Positions 33,591 through 45,190 are shown, numbered from the stretch's first letter. The stretch: 64,000 nucleotides of DNA from Pycnopodia helianthoides (GCA_032158295.1 CM063261.1:2170001-2234000); one strand, 5' to 3'. Made by a program: numbers and translations. Notes: generated by a model from the sequence alone, not told the origin.

Positions 33591-33705
33591 CAGAGCTGCT
33601 AAACACGTATCAACATTGCTTAGCAGAAATAGCTACCAACCAGAATCACACGCGATTTATGTTTGCAAATGGTACCCTGTTTCTGTTTGTGCTCCGCAGA
33701 TGAGC
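33591..33705. mobile_element. Foldback MITE family B, decayed copy
   Basis: AGAGCTGCTAAACACGTATC, TTGCTTAGCAGAAATAGCTACC and GGTACCCTGTTTCTG are recognisable family words; both termini are lost. Confidence 0.45.
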
Positions 33706-33904
33706 TGTTAAGTGACGATTCGAGCCGAGCTTTAGTTTCTTGTTAACAACACTGTCCATTGAGTATATTTTTAAAGTCTTCCGTGGACTTCTTCAATAAA
33801 ACAAACTATGTCTCCTAACTGGTAGAGAAATTTAATTGTAAGAACTATTTGTCAAAAAGTCGGATATCTTGGCGGGTCACCAGCGAGTCTTATTTCATTT
33901 TTGA

Positions 33905-34110
33905 ATCGTACGTGTAAATTGGACGTTGGCAGAACGGCGTCAGTTGGTCGTTCGCTCCTGCGATGAACGAGCAGCCCTAATCACCGTCACGGGTCCGCGA
34001 GCCGTACCGTAGATAGCAATAATATTCCTCGGTAGGGGGCCCTGGCTATCGGCCCGAGCTCCCGGGCCACACGGAATAATAATCTCGGTCGAGGTTGACA
34101 CCTGGCCACA
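33905..34110. promoter_or_regulatory. CpG/GC-rich block (possible regulatory region)
   Basis: Markedly GC- and CpG-rich against its surroundings (GGGTCCGCGAGCCGTACCG, GGCCCGAGCTCCCGGGCC). It lies about 120 bp upstream of a candidate exon and a (GAT)n run. No open frame is convincing. Composition is the only evidence. Confidence 0.25.
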
Positions 34111-34145
34111 TTCATATCATATTGGGTTTTCTTTTAATCGGTTGG

Positions 34146-34174
34146 ATGATGGTGATGATGATGGTGATGATGGT
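34146..34174 (+). repeat. (GATGGT/GATGAT)n microsatellite
   Basis: Short trinucleotide-based run upstream of the candidate exon at 34228. Confidence 0.7.
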
Positions 34175-34227
34175 AGGGAGAGTTGCTTTGACTTCTAGAT
34201 CTTAATTTCACCTTTTGAATGTTTCAG

Positions 34228-34309
34228 AGGATATTGACTCCGGGTGAAGCTATACCATACTTTGTACATCAACTAAGTTTGGATCGCATTTACAGAGGAA
34301 CATTTCAAG
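34228..34309 (+). CDS. Candidate internal exon (82 bp), unrecognised
   Basis: A pyrimidine-rich acceptor (CACCTTTTGAATGTTTCAG) ends at 34227 and a consensus donor (CAAG|GTAAGT) follows at 34310. Of the three frames only one is open; it gives 27 codons plus one base (RILTPGEAIPYFVHQLSLDR, then IYRGTFQ). Size and splice signals are typical of an internal coding exon. I do not recognise the peptide and found no partner exon, so this could be a chance pairing or a non-coding exon. Confidence 0.3.
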
Positions 34310-35390
34310 GTAAGTTTGCAATCTTGATTCATGTGGTATGGGGTTTCGAATAAGAACGCTGCATGGTCCTTGTATTGCAATCGATTTGTATTTTGGTGTC
34401 GTCTCAGTGTACAAAATGTTCACCGAAATGGGGAGCCTGCATGGATTAAGATTTCGACAAAAGGTTGGAATAAGGTTTTGGGGATTGAGGGTGGGGATTA
34501 AGAAAGTCCAAAGTAGACCTTCAGGCGGATTATTATAGGTCTAAGTAAGTTTATCATGAGACTCGGCTTACAGCATTTAATTTGATGCAAAGCCCTGGTT
34601 ATCTCTATGGTCTTTTTATGTTCGTTGGATTTGTGTAATGTCAGATAAGTGCAACTGTTGCGAGTTATAAAAAAAAAAAAATAGTTTGTTGTTAAAAGCA
34701 CAAATCGATGTACTGTACCCGATTAAATACGACGTAGATAAGAAACATATATCCCACAAAAGGCAAAAGGCTGTTAATTTCATAATATAAGTTTACACAC
34801 AAATAGTCAATATAAATGACAGTAACAATATTTATAATAGATAAATAACCTGATTCTGAAGACCACGCGCAAGTATCAACAATGAATTGTTCGGCAATTT
34901 TCCATATTTTGTTAATATCAACAACGAGGCAATATTATTATGTTATCATTTTAAGACCAATCTAAACATACGCAGCAAAGTTTCTTGGACGAACATGAAT
35001 ACGGATTGAAACGGCGGAAACCAACGCACATCAGCGAGGATCGAAAATTCACATCGACTACTAAGAGGTTTAGAGCATGGAATTGAATTCGTTTGGATGA
35101 CAAGTACGCGCCGCTCAAAGGGAAGATCTTTATCGTTAGGGGTCTACAACCTTGAAAGGTGTAGATGAACTTAAAGCCACTATATGTATAGAATTGGTCA
35201 TTATCGAGGAAACTGTTAGTTTCAATCTGAAAGCTCAATGGTTATGACATTTGTACCAGAACCAATTCTCCGGAGAAACTCTGAAATACTTTCAAAGTCG
35301 AGGAAATATCATTTCAATGCGCCCCCTCCTCCCCAATTACGGCTGCTTAATATGCCAACTGATTAATTGTCAAAGGTTGGTTGGATGGTC
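34310..35390. other. No recognised gene
   Basis: AT-rich. Opposing small frames at 34338-34538 and 34498-34701 are unsupported. If the exon above is real, this is intron. Confidence 0.3.
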
Positions 35391-35765
35391 TGCGCAAATG
35401 TAGAATCAACCATGTACCCAAATGTAGCCCGAACGCAAATGTAGCCCGAACGTAAATGAAGCCTCAACCATTTACCCAAATGTAGCCCGAACTTAAATGA
35501 AGCTTCAATCATGTACCCAAATGTAGCTCGAAAGTAAATGAAGCTTCAATCATGTACCCAAATGTAGCCCGAACGTAAATGAAGCCTCAATCATGTACCC
35601 AAATGTAACCCGAACGCAAATGTAGCCTCAACCATTTACCCAAATGTAGCCCGAACGTAAATGAAGCCTCAATCATGTACCCAAATGTAGCCCGAACGTA
35701 AATGAAGCCTCAATCATGTACCCAAATGTAGCCCGAACGTAAATGAAGCCTCAACCATGTATACC
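35391..35765 (+). repeat. 41-bp minisatellite
   Basis: Unit CCCAAATGTAGCCCGAACGT followed by AAATGAAGCCTCAATCATGTA, repeated about eight times with point changes (CGCAAATGTAGCC variant in two units). A decayed region with related words in inverse orientation continues to about 35975 (GGTACATGGTTGAGGC, CGGGCTACATT). Confidence 0.9.
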
Positions 35766-35975
35766 TGAGCGCAGAACAATGTGTCCTCAACGATGTACCT
35801 AAATATAGGCCAAACCTAAGTTTAGCCTCCTACACCCAGTAGCACAGGCTACATTTTGGTACATGGTTGAGGCTTTACAGTTATTAGGCCCGGGCTATAT
35901 TTAGGTGCGCGATATAGTGGACTATATTTAAAGTCGAGCTACATTGAGGTATCGGGCTACATTAAAGTGTTGCAC
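35766..35975 (-). repeat. Decayed, inverted minisatellite-like tail
   Basis: TACATTTTGGTACATGGTTGAGGC and GGGCTACATTAAAG are reverse complements of the 41-bp unit words (GCCTCAACCATGTACC, AATGTAGCCCG). The array and this tail could pair over part of their length. Confidence 0.6.
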
Positions 35976-36523
35976 AGGCGTGTTTGTTGGAAACTAAAAA
36001 ATGAACGTGAATTTACTCTGATCTTCCAAGAAACCATTGATGTAATAAAAGTTGTTGTTATGTTGGTTTGATTTTAGATTATTATGGTTTATTAAGTTGG
36101 GTTACGTTGGTTATAATGCAGATTATTTGATTTCGAGAGCCACACACCAACCGCTTAAAATGTATTGATATAACAAAATATGTTATATTGTATGGTATAG
36201 AACACACCGCCGCTATATAAAAGGAAGCTACTTAGGTCTTGGTTTTCAACCTTTTACTGTATGTAATGTAACATGATACAAAAACTAAATGAAAGCATGG
36301 TATTTACGAGCCTAATATCATAATCTACAGCCCTGGGAAATGATGTCGTCTGATTTTACATCCATGCGCCTGAAATTATCCCCAAACACTTGTGATTCGA
36401 TTTTTCAAATCACACAAACCACACACAACATCTCTGACATGATGTGAAATACTAGTCGCCCTGTTTATACTTTAAATCGTGACCATCTATTGATGACATT
36501 TCCACAGATTGGTTGTATGATCA
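35976..36523. other. No recognised gene
   Basis: AT-rich unique-looking sequence, nothing seen. Confidence 0.3.
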
Positions 36524-36708
36524 GGGCCCAATTTCATAAAGCTGCTATAGAAGTACAACAAGTAGCTAAGCACAAAGCAAACTTAGGCTGACTAGATTAA
36601 CGTTACCTGCCAAAATAGCATGTCTCGTGTACCATCTGTGACTGGTACCCTGCTCATTATTGTTAAGCAATACTTTCTGCTTAAGCAGCTCTAAAACAAA
36701 ACTGGGCC
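36524..36708. mobile_element. Foldback MITE family B, copy
   Basis: Starts GGGCCCAATTTCATAAAGCT and ends CTTAAGCAGCTCTAAAACAA, then ACTGGGCC. Flanks TCAGG and CTTGG are decayed CCWGG. The right terminus carries a small insertion. Confidence 0.75.
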
Positions 36709-37305
36709 TTGGTCGTTAAGAATTAGATGATGAGGAAAAGTCTCCACTTCCAAAAAGCAATCACATTATTATTACCTCAAAGTTGTTATAGCACTAAAAA
36801 AACTTACTAAGATAAAAACTGTAAATTCTGTGAATAAATGTTACCTTTTCAAAGGAACTTCCATTTTATCAATCTAATCCTTGTCTAACTGTGAGGCCGG
36901 TTGGATATCACAGAATCCCACCCCATCCCTCATTGCTGTAGGCTAATCCACATATACGTTTTGGTGAATCCATAGATTTTCTTCGGCTTTCCAATTGACT
37001 TTTCGATTTCGCGAAAGCAACCCTGTAATGTTGTCGCTGTCTTTGACAGGCCACCAAAGCTCACAATGTTAGGGGATATTTTATTCGACCGACGGAAGGT
37101 TTTATTTGTCATATTCATAAATCTTGTGTGGTCCGGCCGCCTGTGCGGCGGCCTTGCCTGAGAAATCCAGGGCTTTCATGCCTTCGTCTTTCCCCGTGAT
37201 GCGAAAGTCTGCAATTATTTATGTTTGTGAAAATAAGGTAACTTTACACTCATGAATTTATAACTCGAGGCTAAATCTTCAGAAATCCTGTAATTGATAT
37301 TGAAA
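36709..37305. other. Unannotated; small GC hairpin
   Basis: GGCCGCCTGTGCGGCGGCC near 37135-37153 is a perfect 7-bp-stem hairpin. Otherwise no feature; the minus frame at 36930-37118 has no domain. Confidence 0.35.
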
Positions 37306-37810
37306 GTTTGAAAATGTCAGCTTTATTGTTCTTTAAAGATTTTTGTCTCTTGCTCGTTTTTTGTTTTTTTCATAATGCTTTTTCGTTGCTAGGCCTATTT
37401 GAAATTTTGATATTAATTTTGTCTAATTCTCGTCGCTTGAGTTTTTGGTTTTTTCATAATGCTTTTTCGTTACTATTTGAAATTTTAAAATTAAAATTGT
37501 CTACTTCTCGTCGCTTGAGTTATATTTTTTCAAATTTATCTAATTTTATTAAGTATCTTTAAAATAAATTCCATTTATACTTTTTTGTAAATTACGTTTT
37601 CAAATTTAATTTTATTCGATGTTTTTATTCCAACAGGGTTGAGTAAAATAAATTGTTAAAACGCCCAATACATTAATGTTATTAAGTTTATTTTAAAATA
37701 AATTCCAATTAACTTTTTTTTCAATTACGTTTTTCGAATTTAATATTATTCGATATTTTTTTCCAATAGGGTTGATTAAATTCTTGAGACGTCCAATTAT
37801 GTTATCCATA
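37306..37810 (+). repeat. AT-rich direct duplications
   Basis: Two neighbouring duplications are present. CATAATGCTTTTTCGTTNCTA through TTCTCGTCGCTTGAG occurs at about 37370-37441 and 37455-37519. A segment of roughly 135 bp (AAAATAAATTCCA, AATTACGTTTT, ATTCGATNTTTTT, CCAAYAGGGTTGA) occurs at about 37561-37640 and 37694-37770. The frame at 37308-37562 encodes only the first repeat. Confidence 0.75.
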
Positions 37811-38567
37811 GTGTTTGATTGAGGCCGAACCACCATTCCCTAAAAAAAAACATACAAATAAACACCTATCACATCCAACTGACATTGGCAACAAACATTG
37901 TTTAGTTTTCCATTTCTACAAACAAGTCCAATTGCCACCAGAAATCGAGAGGACTCCGCAATCCACAGTTGCACAATCACCGCTTTAAAATTGTTAACCT
38001 ACATGCCGCATTACCTTATTAAACAGGTTAATTACAAAGACACACGTGTAATTAATTCTTCTCTGATTTCAATTACGTCATCTCCAGTTGTACGCAAATG
38101 GCCTTGGAGTTTATAACTGTATTGCGGTGTACGATCAGAACGTACTGTAGTGTAATACGGGCTGGCACGTCACGTCTACAACCTAATAAGCCACGCCAAA
38201 CTCAGATACATAAAACGCGATCGTCTCGATGATTGTCACGAGGCTTTGCACAAGCTTTGTTATCTAACCTACGGGATGACATTGTGTCAGGTGGTGAAAA
38301 TTGAAAAATCGTCGACGCTGTAGTGATTATTATTTCACGCGTATATCGTTTTTCTCTCGGGCTAGCTCTAAAGGGTGAATCGGTCGAGCTCGATTTCCGC
38401 TCTGTGCTGCTTTTCGTGGAATAATATACAACCCTCAGATTGGCCATGTAAATGGATCTATAATAACCATAAACAAAAACTACAAATGAAAGAAAATTTA
38501 AATTAAGAAAGCGGTAAGTGCCGCCACATGAATAAACAAAATCCCACTCTTAGTCTTATCGTGCACT
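37811..38567. other. No recognised gene
   Basis: The minus frame at 38202-38447 is Ser/Arg-rich without a domain. Nothing else seen. Confidence 0.3.
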
Positions 38568-38755
38568 ACATATAATCATGTACGTACACCATAGCTATCA
38601 TGAACATACACGATAACTCCGGACTTATCGTGTACGTACACGAACATTTTTGTGTACGTACATAATCGTTATCGTGTACGTACATGATGGTTATCGTGTA
38701 CGTACGTGATCGTTACTGTGTACGTACATGATAGTTATCGTGTACGTACATGATA
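38568..38755. repeat. 22-bp minisatellite with GTACGTAC palindromes
   Basis: Unit TTATCGTGTACGTACATGATGG-like, about five clear copies at 38650-38755 and diverged ones before. Every good unit carries the 8-bp palindrome GTACGTAC, and the array could form cruciforms. It ends against a family C fragment. Confidence 0.85.
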
Positions 38756-38757
38756 AG

Positions 38758-38798
38758 AGCAGAATCCGGGTCAATTGTGACCCGGAGTTTTTAGAGTG
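38758..38798. mobile_element. MITE family C terminal fragment
   Basis: CCGGGTCAATTGTGACCCGG and the terminus GAGTTTTTAGAGTG followed by TA. Only the right terminus is present. Confidence 0.7.
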
Positions 38799-40460
38799 TA
38801 GACCACGGCGAATAAGTCCCCATGTTACAGCATTTAAATCAACAATGTACGGGAAAGTTTCTTGATGCAGCACAAAATAAGTAACTATAAAGAATTAAGG
38901 CGTTCTTGTACAAACGACATTGTGAAAAATTGTTTTTCTTCTTACAGTTGATAACGTCGTCAATCTCCTTCAAACTCTTTTGAAGTCATTCTAGGTTATA
39001 AAAAAAAGGGTGCAGATGCGGATTAAGTTCTTTAGAACAATTTGATTCTGTTCAGCTACAGAAATAAACCTCTTTGGAATTTCACTTAAAAAGGGGCTTG
39101 TCTAACCCTCTACGTGAGTACTCGCAAGTAATCTGCTGTAACTCATGAGCTAACAAGGATAACTAAACACACATCAATGTTCGTTGCGACGTGATGTATT
39201 AAATAGTGTTTTGGTATTGGTTAAGACACCGTGATGCGATGGGTCTCTTTACGCCCAGCAGTTGGTTCAGGTAATTGCTTTTAAAGTATTGAGCCTCTCA
39301 TCTAACTGCCCAACCGAAAAAAGAGCCAACCACCTCCTGAAGAAAAACCAGCCACCCGTCAAATTAATCAAAACGTAATTGGTGGTATACAAAAAGTTTT
39401 ATTTGTCCGAGTTTCGTGAATATCGCACCCGTCTCCCCGTGGGTACATCCCCGTTGAAACACTCAAAGAAGCCCGGTGGATTATTCCCCCTCATCTGGTC
39501 TGTCCGGTATATCCATTAGGAAAGTTTGCTACAAAAGGGATCATTTCGGCACACTAAATTCTGACAAAGAGCCCGTCCATTTATCTCATCCGCCCCCGGC
39601 CCCTATTATGCTTTGAAAATGTACCCCATGTTTGTTAGGCACTGTGCGAGTAGAGAAGACATGTTTTGACAATGCAACTTGGAAATCTTTGCCCTAAAGG
39701 TTGGAGGTTGTCTTATCTTAGACGAGGAATGGTTCGCAAAACAGAACCATTTATTACTTTCCCTGAATCGGTCGTTTCCGTTTCCACGCCGTCATTTATG
39801 ACGTCTGCGCTGCTGGCAAATTTGCTTCTGGACGACCAATATTTGCATTGATCCGTGTGTATTAACTTACCCGTGCAACGTAATTCATTTTGGACATAAA
39901 GATACGGTTTTCAAAATAGGGTCATCGTTTGGTTTTTGTCAACGTAATGCTGATTTATAGGCGGCGTTGAAAAAAGAAAGATACAATAACAGACACCTGT
40001 GAAAGTTTCAGTTGATACAGTGCCTACTTAACGGTTGAGAAAACAGCAACAAACTGTCACGGTATTTTTTTATCAAGAATGTCGATTCCATCCACGTTTG
40101 GCGAGGTGACAGCGGGTACCAACTGCATCTCTGGCCGCATTGAGGGCAGCATTGAAACGGACACCCACGGAAATTTCCTCAAGAACACCTTTAGGCGCTC
40201 TTTAATTGGCAGTACACATTTTTCGAAATTCTTTTATTGTTTTGGGGGCACTCAAGGCAAAATAGTTTCGCTGGAATGCTTACTACCATTACCATCTTTA
40301 TAACAATTAGGCTTTCGGATAAAAATAACACATTTAATTTCTTTTTAGGGTCATTATCAAAGTATGACCCCCATCTTTAAATAATGTATGACGAAAACCA
40401 CCTATTTTTGTTTAGAATCTAATACATTTTGCGTACGACGTCATTCGAGTAGGGCGCCCT
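38799..40460. other. Long unannotated stretch
   Basis: Frames at 39666-39851 and 40079-40303 have no domain or splice support. Nothing else seen. Confidence 0.3.
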
Positions 40461-41365
40461 ACTTGGTGATTTTAGTATGACTGGCCGGTTGGTTTTTTTC
40501 TTAAGGACAATGGTGGCGCTTGTTTGGGTAGTTTGGTGTCCCTTATACTTTAAAGTTCCACACAGCAGTAAATAACTATAGACGGGTATTTTAGGGTAAC
40601 TTTGATCACATGTTGTTTCAAGCTTCTCTAGATCAGGAGTGAGAGATCGTATATACAAATGAGAACAAAAGGCTGAGAAAGAGTCGAGCTTAAACCACCT
40701 GAACTTATGGGGTGTTACATTTCAGCCTCCCTCAGGTCGACTTAAGCGATGACACAAAAACCACAGTCAGCGACTGACTTTTCAGGACAATGCTGCGCCT
40801 TGGCTAAAACCGTTGGGATCATATCAGTCGCCGATTGTTTACGACTTGAGTATAACTACGGTAGTTTTAAGACGATCGTCATCAGTCGCCGTCAATTTTT
40901 TTAATTAACAGTCGCAAGAGAAGAACAATTCCTATCTCTGCTACGTGTTCCCGACCAAGCGGGAATCAATCGCAGTTGACATGTGTGTAGTTGCGACGTA
41001 CGTCCTGCGTCCGTACCGTTGCCGTTTTAGTCAATCAGTGTGCGGAAAAGTAAGCAACAAAATGGCGGCCGCCAAATGTACCAGCAAATTACATTACAAA
41101 CGAGTAATATTTCCGTTTACAATCATTTAAAAAAATTTTTTAAAGTAAAATGCACACCAGCCTCAGTCATTATTTAAAAAAAACAAGTGACGTGATCGCA
41201 TTTATGTCTACGTCACGGAATCGTCGTTGCTGATCGATATTGGGTGACAGGAGCATGGTTTTGGTCGAGGTGACGCTTGTTCCACGACATTCACACAATT
41301 TCTCAGTTTAAAGTGACCCTATCGGGAATTTTCTGCTTGATCCTGACGGTTCCGTCGCAGCACAA
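40461..41365. repeat. Tandem segmental duplication, unit 1 (905 bp)
   Basis: Begins ACTTGGTGATTTTAGTATGA and ends GTCGCAGCACAA. Unit 2 follows directly head to tail and differs only by a few small indels. It contains AACAAAATGGCGGCCGCC at 41056-41073, which includes a YY1-like AAAATGGCGGC word and a GCGGCCGC site. No long frame exists. The small frames inside (minus 40419-40658, plus 40945-41130) are duplicated with the unit. Confidence 0.9.
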
Positions 41366-42278
41366 ACTTGGTGATTTTAGTATGACTGGCCGGTTGGTTT
41401 TTTCTTAAGGACAATGGTGGCGCTTGTTTGGGTAGTTTGGTGTCCCTTATACTTTAAAGTTCCACACAGCAGTAAATAACTATAGACGGGTATTTTAGGG
41501 TAACTTTGATCACATGTTGTTTCAAGCTTCTCTAGATCAGGAGTGAGAGATCGTATATACAAATGAGAACAAAAGGCTGAGAAAGAGTCGAGCTTAAACC
41601 ACCTGAACTTATGGGGTGTTACATTTCAGCCTCCCTCAGGTCGACTTAAGCGATGACACAAAAACCACAGTCAGCGACTGACTTTTCAGGACAATGCTGC
41701 GCCTTGGCTAAAACCGTTGGGATCATATCAGTCGCCGATTGTTTACGACTTGAGTATAACTACGGTAGTTTTAAGACGATCGTCATCAGTCGCCGTCAGA
41801 AATTTTTTTAATTAACAGTCGCAAGAGAAGAACAATTCCTATCTCTGCTACGTGTTCCCGACCAAGCGGGAATCAATCGCAGTTGACATGGTGTGTGTAG
41901 TTGCGACGTACGTCCTGCGTCCGTACCGTTGCCGTTTTAGTCAATCAGTGTGCGGAAAAGTAAGCAACAAAATGGCGGCCGCCAAATGTACCAGCAAATT
42001 ACATTACAAACGAGTAATATTTCCGTTTACAATCATTTTAAAAAGAATTTTTAAAGTAAAATGCACACCAGCCTCAGTCATTATTTAAAAAAAACAAGTG
42101 ACGTGATCGCATTTATGTCTACGTCACGGAATCGTCGTTGCTGATCGATATTGGGTGACAGGAGCATGGTTTTGGTCGAGGTGACGCTTGTTCCACGACA
42201 TTCACACAATTTCTCAGTTTAAAGTGACCCTATCGGGAATTTTCTGCTTGATCCTGACGGTTCCGTCGCAGCACAAAC
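41366..42278. repeat. Tandem segmental duplication, unit 2 (913 bp)
   Basis: Starts ACTTGGTGATTTTAGTATGA and ends GTCGCAGCACAAAC, like unit 1. The visible differences are short: a T-run length change near 41399, GAA inserted near 41799, two bases inserted near 41890 (ATGGTGTGTG) and an A/T-run change near 42040. The near-identity means a recent event, or a collapsed or duplicated haplotype in assembly. Confidence 0.9.
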
Positions 42279-43584
42279 AAAACGCAGGTCGACCCGAGAG
42301 TGACTTTTAGAATATTTTACAAACTCTAACATCGGTATTGAGAGTTTACCGCCATAAACATAGACATTTTTGACATGTCGTCTCAATTTACTTATTTCTG
42401 GTGAGAGTTTATCTGGACAATCGAGATCTAAGGGGAAAATCGCGAAATCATGACAAATCCCGTCAAAACACAGGCCGATACTTAATGAAAAAGGACTAAT
42501 TCAATAGGGTTTTTGGCGGAAGGAGATATCGAAATTATGCGTGCACAATACAGCTTCATTTCCAAGCCGAAACTGCATAGTTATAATCGAACCAGAATGG
42601 CTGCTTCTCTCGCTAACTCGACCTAATTCCACACGCTTTATTATCTCCATCAACACAATTATACCCTCTCCTCCGTCCTTCCCGTTTCCCAAGACATCTT
42701 TTCTCTTCGGTGTTACAGCCCCCAGTCCTCAAAGTATCATTTCATTCTCGCCCCGATCTCTCCGCCAAACCCACGCCGTGGAAACGAGCTGACAACCCCA
42801 TGGGCATTACTCAACACAACCATCATTTAGCTATTGCGTTCGTTTGAAAGATGCACGTCTTTCGGTTTTTTTTTCACGCGATTCCCTGGGTGTGTACAGT
42901 GTTGCTGGATTCACATTGTTCAAAGTGAGTCTCTTTTTTTCTTTCTTCATTCGACCGCTCTTCAAAGTAGCGGCAAAGGATTGTTCACCTTCGGGAATGT
43001 TGTGTCACGTGATTACAATCACCCTTTGGCAAAAACAGAATAAATAATGCTTACTATTGAAAGCCTCGACGTAGGAAAAAAAGAAGAAGTAAAAAACATC
43101 TTGTTGCTCAGCGCAGGAAGCCCTTCGCTCCAAGTAAAGTGGTTTTGTCGTTAACCCTTAATAACGTCTCAGCCTCGGGGACGCGCATTCTGTTTTACAC
43201 AGAAATACTAAGAATAATATTCATGCCGTTGTTCAGCGTCCAGTGCAGAATGCAAATTAAAATTTCCATTTATAACACCGGATTTTGTCTTTCGTTTCAG
43301 AATTACCTTTGACGTGTACAGGTCCGTAACAGTAAATTGATAACGTGTTTTGTTAAGATGACAATCTTGGGCTGTTGATTATTTTGCGTGCCTTTCTTAC
43401 TCACCTGATGAAAAAAAACCCACATCGGTAGCTTCGACATTATTATTTTAGTATTTCCACTACCGGTATGCACTTTGCAGGCATCCTGTACTTTCAAAGG
43501 TTTCATGGAACCAAATGGTTTAACTGGACCGGTCAAAAGCATTAGTACATCAATGGTATTCTCCTGAAAACGAGCAGGTTGTAC
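42279..43584. other. Unannotated, part CT-rich
   Basis: About 42600-42790 is C/T-rich with little structure. CAAAGTGAGT at 42922-42931 resembles a donor and TTTTGTCTTTCGTTTCAG ending at 43301 resembles an acceptor, but no coding exon joins them. Confidence 0.3.
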
Positions 43585-43600
43585 TGTTCGAAACACCAAC

Positions 43601-43616
43601 GGCTCTTCTCAGAGCC
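43601..43616 (+). ncRNA. Histone-type 3' stem-loop sequence (orphan)
   Basis: GGCTCTTCTCAGAGCC forms the 6-bp stem and UYUM-type four-base loop of metazoan histone mRNA ends. It is preceded by ACACCAAC (A/C-rich, as in histone genes) and followed at 12-20 bp by CCCAAAAGAGA, loosely like a purine-rich histone downstream element. No histone ORF lies upstream on the plus strand. GTTCGAAACACC directly precedes it, so it may be carried by a repeat. Confidence 0.45.
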
Positions 43617-43740
43617 AACACTCCTCCCAAAAGAGATTTACACATGGTTGTACCCGCAAGTTTACTAGTTATAGTTACTTCTTAATGGCACTTTGGCTCA
43701 GTTGATGCTAATTTGCAGTGGCGTAACCATGGGGGGGGGG

Positions 43741-43923
43741 TGGGTAGGGTTGGGCCTGGCCCATTTATGGGTCAGTATGACCCGGAATCTGTGTCAAAGT
43801 GACCCAGATAAGGGACCAAATGACGCAGAATCCGAGTTAAAAACCACTTTCCGGGTCATAATTGGTCAGGCCCCATGGCATCCGGAATCCGGGTCAATTC
43901 TGACCCGGGAGTTTTTTGGAGTG
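43741..43923. mobile_element. MITE family C, copy
   Basis: Contains GGCCCATTTATGGGTCAGTA, GACCCGGAATCTGTGTCAAA, AATGACGCAGAATCCGAGTT and the right end GGGTCAATTCTGACCCGGGA, then GTTTTTTGGAGTG. The left terminus is replaced by a G tract. Confidence 0.8.
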
Positions 43924-44560
43924 TGGACGGAGAATACAACGGCTATGTATATCCCAAATCCACAGCCAACTTATTATGGCCCCAACTATGCTCGAGCTCA
44001 ATACTATAATAGGCATTTCATGTCCTTCTTTTACAGGAATAACCCTACATTAAAAGTCCATACAAGATGCATAGCCTCAGGGACTTCACCCCGCGGCGCT
44101 CTTATCCAACGGTCGTTCATGAAATAATCACAGCACGTTGGTCCATTCGCAGTGGGATGTATTATGTTTCGCGCCTTTTTAAAAAAGATCCATCTTCACT
44201 GAATCACCAATTTCCTCACAAAATCGCAAAGTCAGAGTTGTTAAGTCCTCAACTATCGTATGTCCCGTGTGGTGTGTGGTTCAAAGTGATTATTTATAGC
44301 GCACACCGAGACTTGGCGTTATTTTCCAGAATTGGACCCTCAGGAAACTAATGTTCCAAATATACGTGCCCGGTCATACAAAGATTCGGGGACTGGGGTT
44401 AAACAACACCTGCCAGTTAAACATCATGATACTGTGCAAGTCTTGCGTGTATCGAAAAACTAGAAAACAACTCGAACGAAGAACTTCTGCTGTGAAATCA
44501 AATCTTCTTCTAGATTTGATTTAGAACGGTGTGCATAACATCGGTAAGATTGAAAACATA
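43924..44560. other. No recognised gene
   Basis: The frame at 44067-44351 has no domain. Nothing else seen. Confidence 0.3.
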
Positions 44561-44800
44561 TAACTGTCCACAGATTTACACATAATTTACAGCATACAAG
44601 TTCCCATAAAAAAAAAATTTCTGCCTGAATTGCTATCGTTTTTAAGATATGTTTCATAACAGTGAAATAAAGATGTTTTTTGTTAAATTTTCGTGACTCT
44701 GATGACGGATCCAGCTTTAAATGTCACAGTTTTGTTATTTCAAGATGTTTCGGGTCACACAAAGTGCGGATACTTTAGTCTTTGAAAATAACCAATGTTG
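44561..44800. mobile_element. MITE family A2-variant fragment
   Basis: TCCACAGATTTACACATAATTTACA, TTTCTGCCTGAATTGCTATCG and GGTCACACAAAGTGCGGATAC match, in order, the element at 10859-11200. Termini are decayed. Confidence 0.55.
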
Positions 44801-45190
44801 GCCACAGTTCAAAAGCATTACTTTACTTGTATATTTATTAATATTGATGCGGTATGATATTTTTTTCCCGTTCTGTTTTGCTGTTGTGCTGTTTTTCAAG
44901 GCAATCGAAAAACACACTATATGCCCGGGATTCTAACTCAAATATTGTTTGCGTGAAGTGGAAATAAATGTTTGCATAAACCAATCGCTCACACTTCATT
45001 CATACTTTGTAAAAAGGGGGGTATTTATAGAGTTTCCCGGCTAGTCGGTTTTTGACGTATGGGTGCTCAGCAACAGTGACAGGTTCATTTTGCTATTGTC
45101 CAAGCCTGTCGGGGTTCTTTCATGGAATATAGGCCTACCGTGGCAAACCGATGCAGGAACCGTGGACATTATTATTGTTATATATTTCTA

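Noticed and set aside
35391..38755. CRISPR arrays
   Set aside because: Repeats are direct tandem units without unique spacers, and the genome is eukaryotic.
40461..42278. A pair of LTRs or a retrotransposon with terminal repeats
   Set aside because: The two units abut with no internal domain, primer-binding site or coding sequence, so a plain tandem duplication fits better.
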